Below, piece after piece: positions 34,712-45,692 of a stretch of DNA of 64,000 nt. Under the pieces are notes generated by a model. It ran no database searches and was not told where the DNA came from. It saw only the letters and a program-made list of their open reading frames with translations. The stretch's first letter is position 1, and each line of letters begins with the position of its first letter. The position numbers were made by a program, and so were the translations under genes. The DNA lies in NCBI GenBank assembly GCA_036417435.1, contig CM070904.1, positions 47,189,908-47,253,907 on the forward strand, read 5' to 3'. Source of the DNA: Inia geoffrensis (lineage: Eukaryota; Chordata; Mammalia; Artiodactyla; Iniidae).

Positions 34712-37224
34712 ACTCGGTTAAAGGTAAAATTTCCATTGTACTTCTTGAAAATACGAAAACAGACCTCAAATGCTTGCTCTATCCTTGTCAATTTGATTAG
34801 GAACAAATGTATTATTCTCCTTTTGTAAAGAGATTTACTTATATAGGGGAAATATCATCTCAAATCTCATTTCTTCTGGATGTAACTGTATCAAAAAGCC
34901 CTAGCTAGAAGAGTTAGCTCTGCAAGCATGCACTTACCTAAGATTTGGTATTTATTTGTTTGTTGCTTGCTTGTTCTTTACTATATTGTCCCACCTGCTA
35001 GAGGTTCAGATTCTAGCTTTAATATTCTCTTAGTCAATCTTTGTATACAATTATACACGTATATTAAATGATGTTGAAACTTTCAACCCAAGTTCTCATT
35101 TTTAGATTAGTGCAGATAATGAGAAAAGAAATCAGGACAATTAAATGAAACATTTAGATCTGTCACCAGCAAATCATTTCCTCATCCCTCTTCCAGACAA
35201 GAATAAGTACACATAGGTTCAGAAAAAATTATTGAGGCAACATGCCAAGGTCATTTTTTTAAAGGTTCGAAACCCTCTATTGCAAAGAGGTGTTGGTTGT
35301 GGGTGTTTGTCACACCCCTCTCTCCCTCCTCCTCCATGTATGACTCTCATACTTGCACTTCATGGATCTGCTTCCCTGTGACCATCACAGACTTAAAGAA
35401 TGTGAAGACTGTTAGAAAGCAGGATTTAGCATCCCCATTTTAATAATAAATACAAACACACATTTACCCAGTACGTTTTACGCCTGCCTGCAACAAAAAC
35501 AGCTGAACAGATTGTGATGAAATTCAGAGACTGACAGTCTGACAAAAAAATCCCTTTTTGTCTAAAATCTGGCTTCCATAGGTTTTTGCAAATCTAAATA
35601 TTTGATTTTGCACTGGAAAAGGAGCCAGTCTTATGTACAATTTATAAAATAAATGTGTAGATACATGTTTTAAAATCTCCAAATTTTGTCAACACATACT
35701 GTCCAACTTGAAAGACTTTTCTCCCCCATTTTTTTCCCTATGACTTGGGTGTATTTTCCTCCTGCCTTTTAAGGCTTTAACCATATTTATCTAATAAGAA
35801 CTCTTTTGCAAACCAGTGTTTCAATAGTGATTTAACACTAGTTTCAGTGTCAAATTGCCCTTTCCACAGCAGGGAGTTTTAAGCCTTGCTGTATTATACT
35901 TCCAAGATTCTCAGGAGCTGGAGTTGGGAGATATAATATTTTCTTTGAAGTTTGCCTTTCACTACACACTGGGACGCAAACAAGCTTCAGTTCCTCAGCA
36001 GTCAAACAATTCCATCACACAGCGACCAGGGCTAAATATTGTACCAAATTTTCTAATTATGTCTTTGTAATATTTGCTACACAAGGTTAGGTGAAGGCAG
36101 ACTAGAATCAATATAAAACTCCTTGTCTCAACAGGACATCTGGGCTTTGAGATATGTTGTTTATTGCCTCAAAATTCCCCTTCAGCAAGTCATAATTACA
36201 ATAAAGATACCTTAATCGACAAAAACCTTAAAGGTATTTCTGATAAACTCACATATATGTTAAAGGTATTTATTGTACCAGAGCTGCATATGACCAGCCT
36301 GTATACAAATGTGAAGTTCCAGGTTAAAGCAGATATATTTTATTCCCATTCGCATTATTATATTGCCTTTCTGGTTTATATATCGTAGCAATTTAGCTGC
36401 TGTAGTGCTATTTCTTTAAGGGATTTCTCAATCATTTCATATCCTGAAAGTTGGACCTTTTCCTTTTATGAGATCTCTAAAGTTTATGCATCATTCCTTT
36501 TTTTCTTATTAATAGTTCAGAGAGAGAGAGAGAGGAAAAAAAAAAAAAAAAGATAAACTGCCAAGGAGGCATCTCATCCATGAGGGAGAAGTAAAGTGTT
36601 GAAGAACATTCCATGACCCAGTAGAAAGTATCACGGACTGTTCCCCACAGAAGTTGCAGGCATATCTGAAAGGCAAGTGTTGTCAGGCGTGTCCCTTGAG
36701 GCATCCTGCAGTTCTGAAGTGCCGAGGAGCTGAGCAAGGTACTTTCTGTGTCATTACAAAAATGTAAATATTTCAGTATGGTCCTAAAAGTTAAATAAGA
36801 GTGTTGACGTACTTTAATAGTCACTAATTTATGGCAGCATCTAGACACAGTATCTAGAGAGATCCATATTTTGGAAGAAAGAAGACTTAGGGGTTTCAAG
36901 AAGTTATTTGGGGTCTTCTTGATCGCTAGTGATACAGCGGGGAAAGGAGAGAGACTGACTCACAAGAGCGTGCCTCTAGCAGTATTAACTTGAGGGCAGG
37001 CTTAGCTGATTAAAAAGGGTCGGCTTTGCTATAGGCAGCGGGAAGCATCCCTGCCTTCAATGGGCTGACAGTTTCAAAGTATGGAAACTTTGAAGACGGG
37101 GGTTGAGGAAGAATATACACTAAAATATTAACTGGCAGTGGTGTCTAAGAACTGAGACTTTGAATAATTTTTATTTTCTTCTTTCTGCATACTTACATTT
37201 TTGTGACACTATAAAAATGTGCAG
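34712..37224. other. Unclassified DNA
   Basis: No gene or named repeat seen. A (GA)n/A-run lies at about 36517-36552. The 140-codon minus-strand frame 36477-36899 starts in ordinary sequence and includes a poly-phenylalanine stretch made by that A-run, so I do not accept it. Confidence 0.4.
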
Positions 37225-37548
37225 GGAGCTTCCCTAGTGGTGCAGTGGTTAAGAATCTGCCTGCCAATTCAGGGTACACGGGTTCGATCCCTGGTCTGGG
37301 AGGAGCCCACATGCCGCAGAGTAACTAAGCCCGTGTGCCACAACTACTGAGCCTGCGAGCCACAGCTACTGAAGCCTGCACACCTAGAGCCCATGCTCCA
37401 CAACAAGAGAAGCCACCACAATGAGATGCCTGTACACCGCAACCAAGAGTAGACCCCGTTCGCTGCAACCAGAGAAAAGCCCGCACACAGCAATGAAGAC
37501 CCAACACAGCCAAAAATAAAATAAAATAAGTAAATTTATAAAAAAAAG
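37225..37548 (+). mobile_element. Long-form CHR-type SINE
   Basis: GGAGCTTCCCTAGTGGTGCAGTGG head, B-box-like 'gggttcgatccctggtc', two to three 'ccacaactactgag'-type units and an ending 'gacccaacacagccaaaaat' with A-rich tail. It matches 12771-13110 along its length. It lies directly upstream of an old L1 3' end. Confidence 0.93.
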
Positions 37549-38225
37549 AGCAGATATGGCTTGTCATCAAAACAGCATTTAATGGAAGCAACCAAGATGT
37601 CCTTCAGTAGGTGAATGAATAAATAAACTATGATACACCCAGACAATTGAATGTTATTCAGCACTAAAAACAAGTTATCAAGCCATGAAAAGGCCTGAAG
37701 GAAACTTCAGTGCATATTACTAAGGGAAAGAAGCCAAAATGAAAGCCTATATACTGTATGATTCCATCCAAAGGCTGTGTGGAAAAGGCAAAAGTACATA
37801 GACAGTGAAAAGCAGCGCTTGCCAGGGATTGAGGGGGAGAGAGGGATGAATAAACAGAGGACAGAGGATTCTTAGGGCAATGGAACTATATGATACTCTA
37901 CATGTCTGATACTATAATGATACATGATACTATAAGAATGGATATATGTTGCTATACATTTGTCCAAACCCATAGAATGTGGAATGCCAAGAGTGAGCCC
38001 TAAAGGAAACTATGGACTTTGGGTGATTACAACGTGTCAGTGTAGGTTCATCGGTTGTAACACATGTACCACTCTGGTGGGGCATGTTGATCACGAGACA
38101 GTCTGAACAGGGATGGCAACAGGGGGTTATGAGAACTCTCTGACCTTCCTTTCAATTCTGCTGAGAACCTAAAACTCCTCTAAAAACAACTGTCTTTAAA
38201 TGTGAAAAAAACAAATAACTAAACG
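37549..38225 (+). mobile_element. Old L1 (L1M-type) 3' end
   Basis: The end of ORF2 ('gaagcaaccaagatgtcctt', 'tattcagcactaaaaacaag') is followed by a long 3' UTR with 'actatggactttgggtgatt', 'taccactctggtggggcatg' and 'gctgagaacctaaaactcct'. The order matches an L1M-class 3' UTR. It is not related to the younger L1-A/L1-B 3' UTRs. Confidence 0.75.
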
Positions 38226-41200
38226 AATAAAAAATGGAGAAATATCATGTGCTTTGGAGAAATTAGTATTGTCATGTCCCGTCTCTCGAATCCATTTAAC
38301 ATAGACCCAAATGTCATCCTCTGTGATATTATAAAAAAAAGAAAGGTCAGCTAAATATGGGTAAACAGCTCATGAGGGTGAAAAGGTAAATGCTCAAAGT
38401 AGTCCACCACAGACCATTCAATGTTTATTCAGAAAAGTTTAGGATTATAAAAATAAATATCATTCGAGCCATACTTAGAAGTATTACGAAGATGCACAGA
38501 AAACTCACCCTCCAGATGAGGCTTCACAAATTGAGTCATAGACCTGCATTCAGTTGAACGCCAAACAAGGTGCCCCTTTTTCTATAGTAATGAATATTCT
38601 TCCAACAGCAAGGGAGCAGGGCTGCTGTTTGATGCTGATGACATTGAAATTTTAGGAGAACGGAAATCCCATCATTTTTCATTTGTATGCAAATTTGTCT
38701 GTTCCAGAAATTAACCCCTGGACCCCACGTCAGTTTTCATCTCCAGGAATTTTCTCTGCCAGCACCACACGGTTTAGGCTTGTCACTATCCTGAGGTCAC
38801 CAGACTTCCCCAGTTTAAAAACCACCACCACCCCCAAAGTCAGAATGGCGCTTTGTATACCCTCATTATTGGAGGATAAAGAGCAGTAGCAGGAGAGGGC
38901 TGCTGTAAAATGCACATCTCGAATGGCTGGCCCTGCTGCCAACAGCATTGAAATGCAAACTGCAGACAACTTTGGCCAAATAGCTCTCATTGACCACTGC
39001 TCCCCTTCTTAGGTGAATCCGGAACAATAGACCAATCCTATTACCCTCTTTCTGAGCCAGATCTTCAACTGTTAAAAAGTTCTTTTGTTAATTCCCACCT
39101 TAGACAAATGTCACCATCTACATGTGAAGGGGAGAGAGGTGATTGAGGTTTTTAATTGATGTGGATTTAATTATGCTAATTTAGACAGCTGTAAAGCATT
39201 TCAGTATAGCTGCATAATAGGGCAAGCAAATACAGGTGCCCTTTACTGTAGGGGCTTAATTTTTAACCTAGGTAGCTTTAAAAGAGAAAGGGAGCTCAAA
39301 AGCGTGGGCAATTTACGATTTATAGAGGGAGGTCCACCCACACTCTGAAATGTTTAGAAGGCTCTACGTGCACCTAAGAGAGAGTCGAATGAAACACTCA
39401 TTCTTCATTGAAAACGCCACACTTGCCTCTAACTAGAAAAGACAATTTTAAATGATGTGTATATCAAGAGTTGATTTGAGATAACACTAAACTAGAAGTT
39501 GAGGATTAAAAATGACCTTTATTTTCATCTCTGAAAAAAAAATCACACAATGGAAATGGTGATAAAAATTAGCAAGAATTAAAAAAAAAGTTTTTTTAAA
39601 GAAAGGGCTTTTGATCTTTTGAACTTTAATGACAAGGTGAGTTGACCTCACCGTGTATCTGACCTCACTTTCATTCCATTACCAGCAACATGGAGACATG
39701 ATACTAGGCGTCATCAGTGGGAAAATAGTATTCTTTTAAATTGCTGTATAATTCTGTCTTGGTTTCTTGGGGTTTTTACTTGGGGTGAATAATGCAGCAA
39801 AACCTATTTAAGTTGTATTGAGTCTTAAACAAGTATGACATGGGATCCTATTCCACGGTTTAGATGCTCAAGAAACACCACATGGTTAATTCACTGCTCC
39901 AAAGGTGGCCTGGTTTTAAAGGGCAATGTTGGACAGGCCGGTATATAATAGTATGAATGAAAAGGAGGAAGAATCAAAGACATTTTATAGCACTTTCTTT
40001 TGTGGCTTGCTGAGGTAGGGAGGTCTGAAAATGCTCCAGCACTTCTGTGCCCAGTCACCTCTGGGTGACAACTCCCTCAAGGCTGGAGCTGCCCCCCTCC
40101 AGACACTGAGTCTCTCCTCCTAGGAGGCCTATTGCATTTCTAGAGGACAAAGAGCTTATCAATGAATCATCTTCCTTTCTCCCGGGCCATTTCCTTCTCA
40201 ACCTTGTCAGGCTTCTCTTCTGCACATTTTCCTTTGTCCTACACTAATCAGACATGTAATTAGCTGGCAAAGAAAAGAAGAAAGAAGCAGGGGCATCTGT
40301 CCTCTGTTCCACACAGTGGGTGGAGAGTGACCTTTCCAATCCTGCCCCAGTTTTTGGTGAAAACACACAGATTTGTGCATGAATTCTGACTCAGGTTTTT
40401 ACTAACTCTTCAGATCTTGGATGAGCTATTTAATTTCTCTGACTTCTTTGATTTATCAAATGAGATAATCATTCATGGTTCATACATTTGTTGACTCTAC
40501 ATATGAGCTGTGGATGAAATGTGCCTACTGTTCTTCCAGCACACAATAGGCACAAATGGTACTTGTTCTGTTTCTCTCATCATCACTCACAATGCTTCAT
40601 GCTTTCTCCATCCCAGCATCCCACCCCTCACTTCTTTTCTCTTTTCTTTGACCCATAGCTTCTTTACTCATGTTCCTTGGGATACCATCATATTATTTTC
40701 TCCACTCTTGAAAATTTACTCCCTTTAATTTTGTTTTTATTCCCTTCCCTTCTGCCAATTTATTACTTACTATTTTTTTCCTTTTGTTATTTCTCAGAGA
40801 TTCTCTACCATCTTCCTCTCACCTCTTCCTCCTTTTTGCGTTATAATAGAAGTGGAGAAGGGAGGAAGTTGTTAAAGATTAAAATGGGGATCTCAAAGGA
40901 GTGGAGAAAAAAATAAATTAACATTCAAGAACTCTAGTGATAAAATTCTGATACTATTTTGCCTAAAGGAAGTCAAAATATGTAATGTAAATGTAAAGTA
41001 AATGTAAAGTCTAATGTAAATCTGTACAACTTATTTCGTTCTGTCTCTATGCTATTGGCATAATCTAAAGTACAGAAAACAGTCATCAAAAAACACTGGA
41101 AAAGTTGCAACTCAAATTAGTTGAGGATGTTTGTTCTTAAAATGGCATAGGCATGGCAAGAATGGTAATGGTAGCACTCTTTTGATTAATACTGTTTTAA

Positions 41201-41250
41201 TAAAATTAAGAATAGCAATAGTGGGATTCTTGTTTCTCGCAACATGGAAA
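38226..41250. other. Unique-looking DNA with candidate regulatory motifs
   Basis: No gene found. A consensus octamer ATGCAAAT lies at 38687-38694. A homeodomain-rich segment with 'ttaattatgctaatttag' spans about 39150-39200. A MIR-like scrap is possible near 40390-40460. The T-rich frames at 40510-40916 are chance. Confidence 0.4.
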
Positions 41251-42090
41251 CTTTTTTTTTATAGATGAATTGTCTTACATTAAATCAATCAACATTACAA
41301 AGTGTTCACGCTACGTACAACTTCGTAACATCCAGGTCTGCGGGCACCTGTAAAACAGGGGGACCTCCAATCTCTATCCTTCTGCAGGTGGGCCACCCGA
41401 TGGTCCGTCCACAGCACTCGCTTGCCCAGCCTCCTGCCAAGTCCCAGGCTGGGGACCGCTGACTGGCAGCCTTCTGAGTCCTGAGCACAGACCTGGGGCG
41501 TTCTCAGGCTTTTCCGTGAACCACACCTGAGGCTGCTGGGGCAGAGGGCGCTTGCCGAGGCGTGGTCATGTGTGGGCCAGCACCACGGGAGACAGCTGGT
41601 CCAGGGGCTCAGAGACCAGGCTCGGGCGAGTAGGCCCCATTCCCTGAGACCAGAAGGAGACAGAGCTGAGGTGACAGAATGAGAAATAGCCCAGGGCATG
41701 CAGGACGTGACACTAGTTGCTGGGAGGGGCAGAACGGGGACAGAGGCTGAAGACCATAGGGCAGCTGAGGAAGCTGGAGACACACATGTCCTCTCCTGCA
41801 GGCAGGTCTGGTGTCGGGGGTCTCATCCTCTGCCCGTCCTTCCCCTCCCGGACCTGGGTGTGGCAGAGCAGAACACACAGGGCTGGTCCACGAAGGTGAA
41901 CACAAGCACGAACATCCCTGTGGCAGCCTTGGGGCTCAGGGGTCGGGAGGAGATGGGAGCTGCAGGACCTCATCACTCATGACTGACCTCACAGCAACTG
42001 TGGGAGATACTGGTTTAGGTAAGCAACAAGGACATTTGTTTCTGCTTGTTACAGAGAAAGGGAAAAAAGTCAGCAAATATTAAACTCCCA
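41251..42090. other. Isolated GC-rich block
   Basis: GC content rises sharply relative to its AT-rich surroundings between about 41320 and 42000, with several CpGs and overlapping frames on both strands (the longest is 162 codons, 41295-41783 minus). A run of nine T bases at 41252-41260 at the left edge could be the remnant of a poly-A tail of a minus-strand retrocopy. I recognise no protein. A 3' UTR-derived retropseudogene, a small CpG island or an lncRNA exon are all possible. Confidence 0.4.
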
Positions 42091-42479
42091 AAAATGTGCC
42101 TTATGCAAGAGTAGAGTGTGCATTTGTGTTATTTGAAAATCTCAAGAATCTATTGTACAAAAAAGGGAAATGAACCTGACAAAAGGAAACCCCAAACCTG
42201 TGTTTAGGGACTGCTGACACTGCCTGGGGTGCCCAAGAATCCTACAGCTGGAGAAGAGCTCACAATACAGGAGTGACGAGCCACACAAGAAAACAATTTT
42301 CCGTAAGAGAGAGTCAGGAGACACAACAAACATAAAGGTTAGTACCCTTAATATCTTAATCTAATAATCTGAAAGACAATACAAAATAAAGATACTTAAA
42401 ATGATAAAAAAAGATTTAAAAAAAGGAATAACTATAAAAAGAACAGAACATAATAAAAAAAGGAAAGGCAAATTTGAAA
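42091..42479. other. Unclassified DNA
   Basis: AT-rich sequence without recognisable features. A-rich runs near 42360-42480 grade into the L1 relic that follows. Confidence 0.35.
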
Positions 42480-43150
42480 AATAAACAAATTAAGCATGCA
42501 GAAATGAGAAATTTGTTCATTAAAATGAAAATCCTCAATGGATGAGCTAATCAGTAGCTAAAGAGCTCATGCCTGAACTAGAAAACATAGCTAAGAAAAT
42601 TATCTCCAATTAGTACAGAGAAAAGGAGACCCAATGCAATTTTTTTTTTAATGCTAAAAGACATGAAGGAAAGAATGACATGGTCAAACATATATCTAAA
42701 AGGAGTTACAGAGGAATGAAATAAATGAAAATAAATCCATACCTGGACACATCATAGGTAAAATAAACAATAATAAAGTTAAAAAGACATGCATATTAAA
42801 GGCAACTAGAAAGAAAACTCAGATTACCTAAAGAACAGCAATTAGGCTAAAGCAGAGATTTCAACAAAAATAGAGTAAGCAGGAAATGGAATAATATCTT
42901 CAAAGTGCTATGGGAAAAAACAACTGTTGACTTAGAATTTTATACCCACATCAATTATAATTAAAGGTTAAGGATGTGATGAAAAGAGTAAGGATTTTTA
43001 AAAAAATAAAAACTGATAGAGTTTACTATCCTCAGATTTCTTACTGAAAGAACCACCAAAGGATGTACGTCTGTAAAAAGAACATTGACTTAGAATAAAG
43101 GAGAGTTACAAAAGGTGGTGCTCAAAGAAACTGGTAAATACGTGTGTAAG
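42480..43150 (+). repeat. Ancient L1/HAL1 ORF1-region relic
   Basis: Disrupted frames resemble the ORF1 C-terminal region of old L1s: a stretch like 'cttcaaagtgctatgggaaa', then 'ttagaattttatacccacat' (LRILYPH), and 'gatttcttactgaaagaacc'. Many stops are present. HAL1 elements encode only ORF1, so that class is possible. Confidence 0.6.
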
Positions 43151-43424
43151 TCTAAGTAAATGTTGAGGTAAAATACAGTGACTTACTTTAGGGGATAAAA
43201 ACAAAGGGGAAGTAAAATAATATATTGATGGTAGAAGAGTGTAGTGTTGGGAAATTAAAACAGGTCAGTGTGCTTGTTAAAAACTTGTGAGCACCACTGA
43301 AGAAGTGGAATATATAACTCTCATTTAATAACAACAAAAAAGAAAAAGCAATCAATCTAAGTAAGAATAGGAAAAAAATGACAAAATGAAACCCGGTAAA
43401 TAGAAATCATAAACACAATTAAAG
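43151..43424. other. Unclassified AT-rich DNA
   Basis: Nothing recognised. It is probably the continuation of the old LINE fragment upstream. Confidence 0.3.
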
Positions 43425-43487
43425 TAAATCTCTCTCTTTATACATATATACACATTCTCTTGGTTCAGTTTCTCTGGAGAACCCTAA
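43425..43487 (+). repeat. ERVL-class LTR 3' end fragment
   Basis: 'tctctctctttatacatata' leads into 'cttggttcagtttctctgga' and GAACCCTAACAG. This is the terminal part of the LTR family whose other end is seen in the opposite orientation at 43985-44297. Confidence 0.6.
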
Positions 43488-43789
43488 CAGAGCAGGATTG
43501 AAGGCTCATAAAGATAGTGACCTCTGGTAAGAAAATGCATTGCGTTCAATATAATGAGAGACAATAAGAATTGAAACTAACTAGTCGATCTGAGAAATGA
43601 GTGGCAACACTAAGAATACCTTAGTAAATAAACATGAGATGGCTTAGAGTTGGCACATGAAATATCAGTCAATCATAAGAAAAACTCCCTTATATCTAAA
43701 GCTAGCATTTCCAGTGAAATATAAAACAAGTAGAATGGCTTAGTATAATTTTAGCTAGAGAAAGGGATGAGAAACTTATTTTTATTCAG

Positions 43790-43960
43790 CATCTACTAGA
43801 TGTCAGGCAATTTATGTACATAAAATGATCACTTAATTATCAATGAATTTCACAATATTTAATTATCACAAAATAATTCATCACATCTAATTATCACAGT
43901 ATCCTGCCAAGTCAGACCCTGAGCTTTAAGGAAATCAAGTCACTTGTTGATGGTTACTTG
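43790..43960 (-). repeat. Possible MIR fragment, minus strand
   Basis: 'attcagcatctactagatgt' and CAGGCAATTT, then '...aaatcaagtcacttgttgat', fit a decayed reverse-oriented MIR. Divergence is high. Confidence 0.35.
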
Positions 43961-43984
43961 GAAAGCAACTAATTGTTGGCGCTG

Positions 43985-44297
43985 GTAAGTCTGAAATCTG
44001 CAGGGCAGGTGGCAGGCTGGAGACCCAGGAAGAATTAACGCTGACTCTTGAGTCGGAAGGCAGTCTGGAGGTAAAATTCCTTCTTTCTAGGAGGACCTCA
44101 GTATTTTCTCTTAAGGCTTTCAGCTGATTGGATGAGGACCAATCACATTATGGAGAGTAATCTGCTTTACTCAAAGTCTACTAATTTAAATATTCATCAC
44201 ATCTAAAAAATATCTTCACAGGAACATCTAACCTGATGTTTGACCAACTCTTGGCTCCCCAGCCTAGCCAAGCTGACATATACAATTAACCATCACA
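43985..44297 (-). repeat. ERVL-class LTR, 5' portion, minus strand
   Basis: The minus strand starts TGATGGTTAATTGTATATGTCAGCTTGGC and includes the counterpart of 'cagctgattggatgaggacc' and 'taatctgctttactcaaagt'. These are conserved blocks of a common mammalian ERVL-type LTR (MLT2-like by memory). Its 3' end is absent. Confidence 0.7.
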
Positions 44298-44694
44298 CCA
44301 GGCCACGGCAATTAAATGAGATCAGCCCTGTACCTTAAGGCTCCTGTCTCTTGTCAGGGCCAGGGTCTCTGAGGTGGCTTGGAGACAGAGCTCCTCACCA
44401 CGGGCATGACCACATGCCAGCTGATCTGCAAGCCAGTCCCAGACGCGTGTGAATGTGAGGCATCAGGGAAGGCCAGTGAGGAGAGAGGTTCAGAGGCCTC
44501 CATTCAGGCATCCGTTCAGGAAGAAGGCAGTGAGCTGAGACCACAGAGCAAAGGAAGCTGTGATTAGTCAGAAGTCTAAGGGAGAAATGAGGCTGGGGTG
44601 AGACTGTGTGTGTGAGAAGCAGCAAGAGAAGTACAATCAGGGCCAGAGAATGTCACAAGGATGGCAACACTCCACAGTAAAAACACTGGCTATT
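44298..44694. other. Unclassified DNA
   Basis: A moderately GC-rich stretch with short frames on both strands (44379-44567 plus, 44395-44625 minus). I see no family signature. Confidence 0.35.
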
Positions 44695-44710
44695 AAAGAA
44701 ACAAAAGATA

Positions 44711-44918
44711 GGGGCTTCCCTGGTGGCGCAGTGGTTGCGAGTCCGCCTGCCGATGCAGGGGACACGGGTTCGTGCCCCGGTCCGGGAAGATCCCACATGC
44801 CGCGGAGCGGCTGGGCCCGTGAGCCATGGCCGCTGAGCCTGAGCGTCCGGAGCCTGTGCTCCGCGACGGGAGAGGCCACAACAGTGAGAGGCCCGCTTAC
44901 AGCAAAAAAAAAAAAAAG
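44711..44918 (+). mobile_element. Short GC-rich CHR-type SINE
   Basis: The full head with A- and B-box-like motifs, the GCCATGGCCGCTGAGCC middle and the CAGTGAGAGGCCCGC end with A tail are present. The perfect 16-bp TSD 'aaagaaacaaaagata' is at 44695-44710 and 44919-44934. Low divergence from the other short copies suggests a recent insertion. Confidence 0.96.
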
Positions 44919-45075
44919 AAAGAAACAAAAGATAACTGGATCTCTAGAGATGCACTCACGATATTTCGGTTCTCAACTGAGTCCTAAATGTGCAGTTGTG
45001 GTTATTCTTGAACGATTCTCCAAAACTCCGAGACCTATGACTGTAAGGTTACCATTCTTCCATGTTGTCATGTGT

Positions 45076-45380
45076 TGTCTTAGTCTGTTTGGAAGGCTAT
45101 AACATAATACCATAGACGGGGTAACATAAATAATAGAAATTTAGTTCTCACCGTTCCGGAGGCTGGATGTCCAAGATCAGGGTGCCATCATGGGCAGGTT
45201 CTGGCAAAGGCTTGTTTCCCCGTTCCAGCTGAGTCCTCACCTGTGGAAGAGGATAGGGAGCTCTCTGGGGTCTCTCTCATGTGGACGCTAATTCCATTCA
45301 TGAGTGCTCCACTTTTATAACCAAAGGCCCTCCCTCCTTACACCATTACTTGGGGCGTTAGGATTTCAACATATGCTTTG
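45076..45380 (-). repeat. MLT1/MST-like LTR, minus strand
   Basis: It starts 'tgtcttagtctgtttggaag' with 'ataacataataccatagacg', continues with 'ccggaggctggatgtccaag', 'gagctctctggggtctctct' and 'taggatttcaacatatg'. This is the reverse complement of a MaLR LTR similar to the plus-strand copy at 34312. Confidence 0.8.
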
Positions 45381-45548
45381 GCGAGGGGGTGGGGAGGGGA
45401 TGGGGGATGGGGGGAGAGCATAAAGCAAACATTCAGATCATAGCATATGTCTTTATATGGGGCCAATGAGCCAGATTTTCTGGCTGCAGAGCTCGGCTTG
45501 CCCCTCCCCTCCCACCTACTAATCTGGGGCAACTATTTTGACAATTTA

Positions 45549-45692
45549 AGTCCCAGTTTTCATATCTGTAAAATGAAAATAATATCACCTACATTAAGGT
45601 TGCAGTGAAAATTAAATAAGATAATCAGTACATCTAAAGCAATGAACACTTTGCTTGGCCAATAGTAAGTGTTTAATGAATGTTAGCTGTTA
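45549..45692 (+). repeat. MIR SINE fragment
   Basis: 'cagttttcatatctgtaaaa' TGAAAATAATA, then 'ggccaatagtaagtgtttaa' TGAATGTTAGCTG, match the MIR 3' half in order. Confidence 0.8.

Noticed and set aside
36477..36899. 140-codon minus-strand open frame
   Set aside because: It has no recognisable domain, includes a poly-Phe run from an A-tract, and has no exon or promoter context.
41295..41783. 162-codon minus-strand open frame as a possible gene
   Set aside because: It lies in the GC-rich block where stops are rare on both strands, overlaps several other frames, and shows no domain or codon pattern that I recognise.
44608..45102. 164-codon frame across 44.6-45.1 kb
   Set aside because: Most of it is translation of a SINE; the same peptide text (SGHGSRAQ/REPWPL type) recurs at every short SINE in the window.
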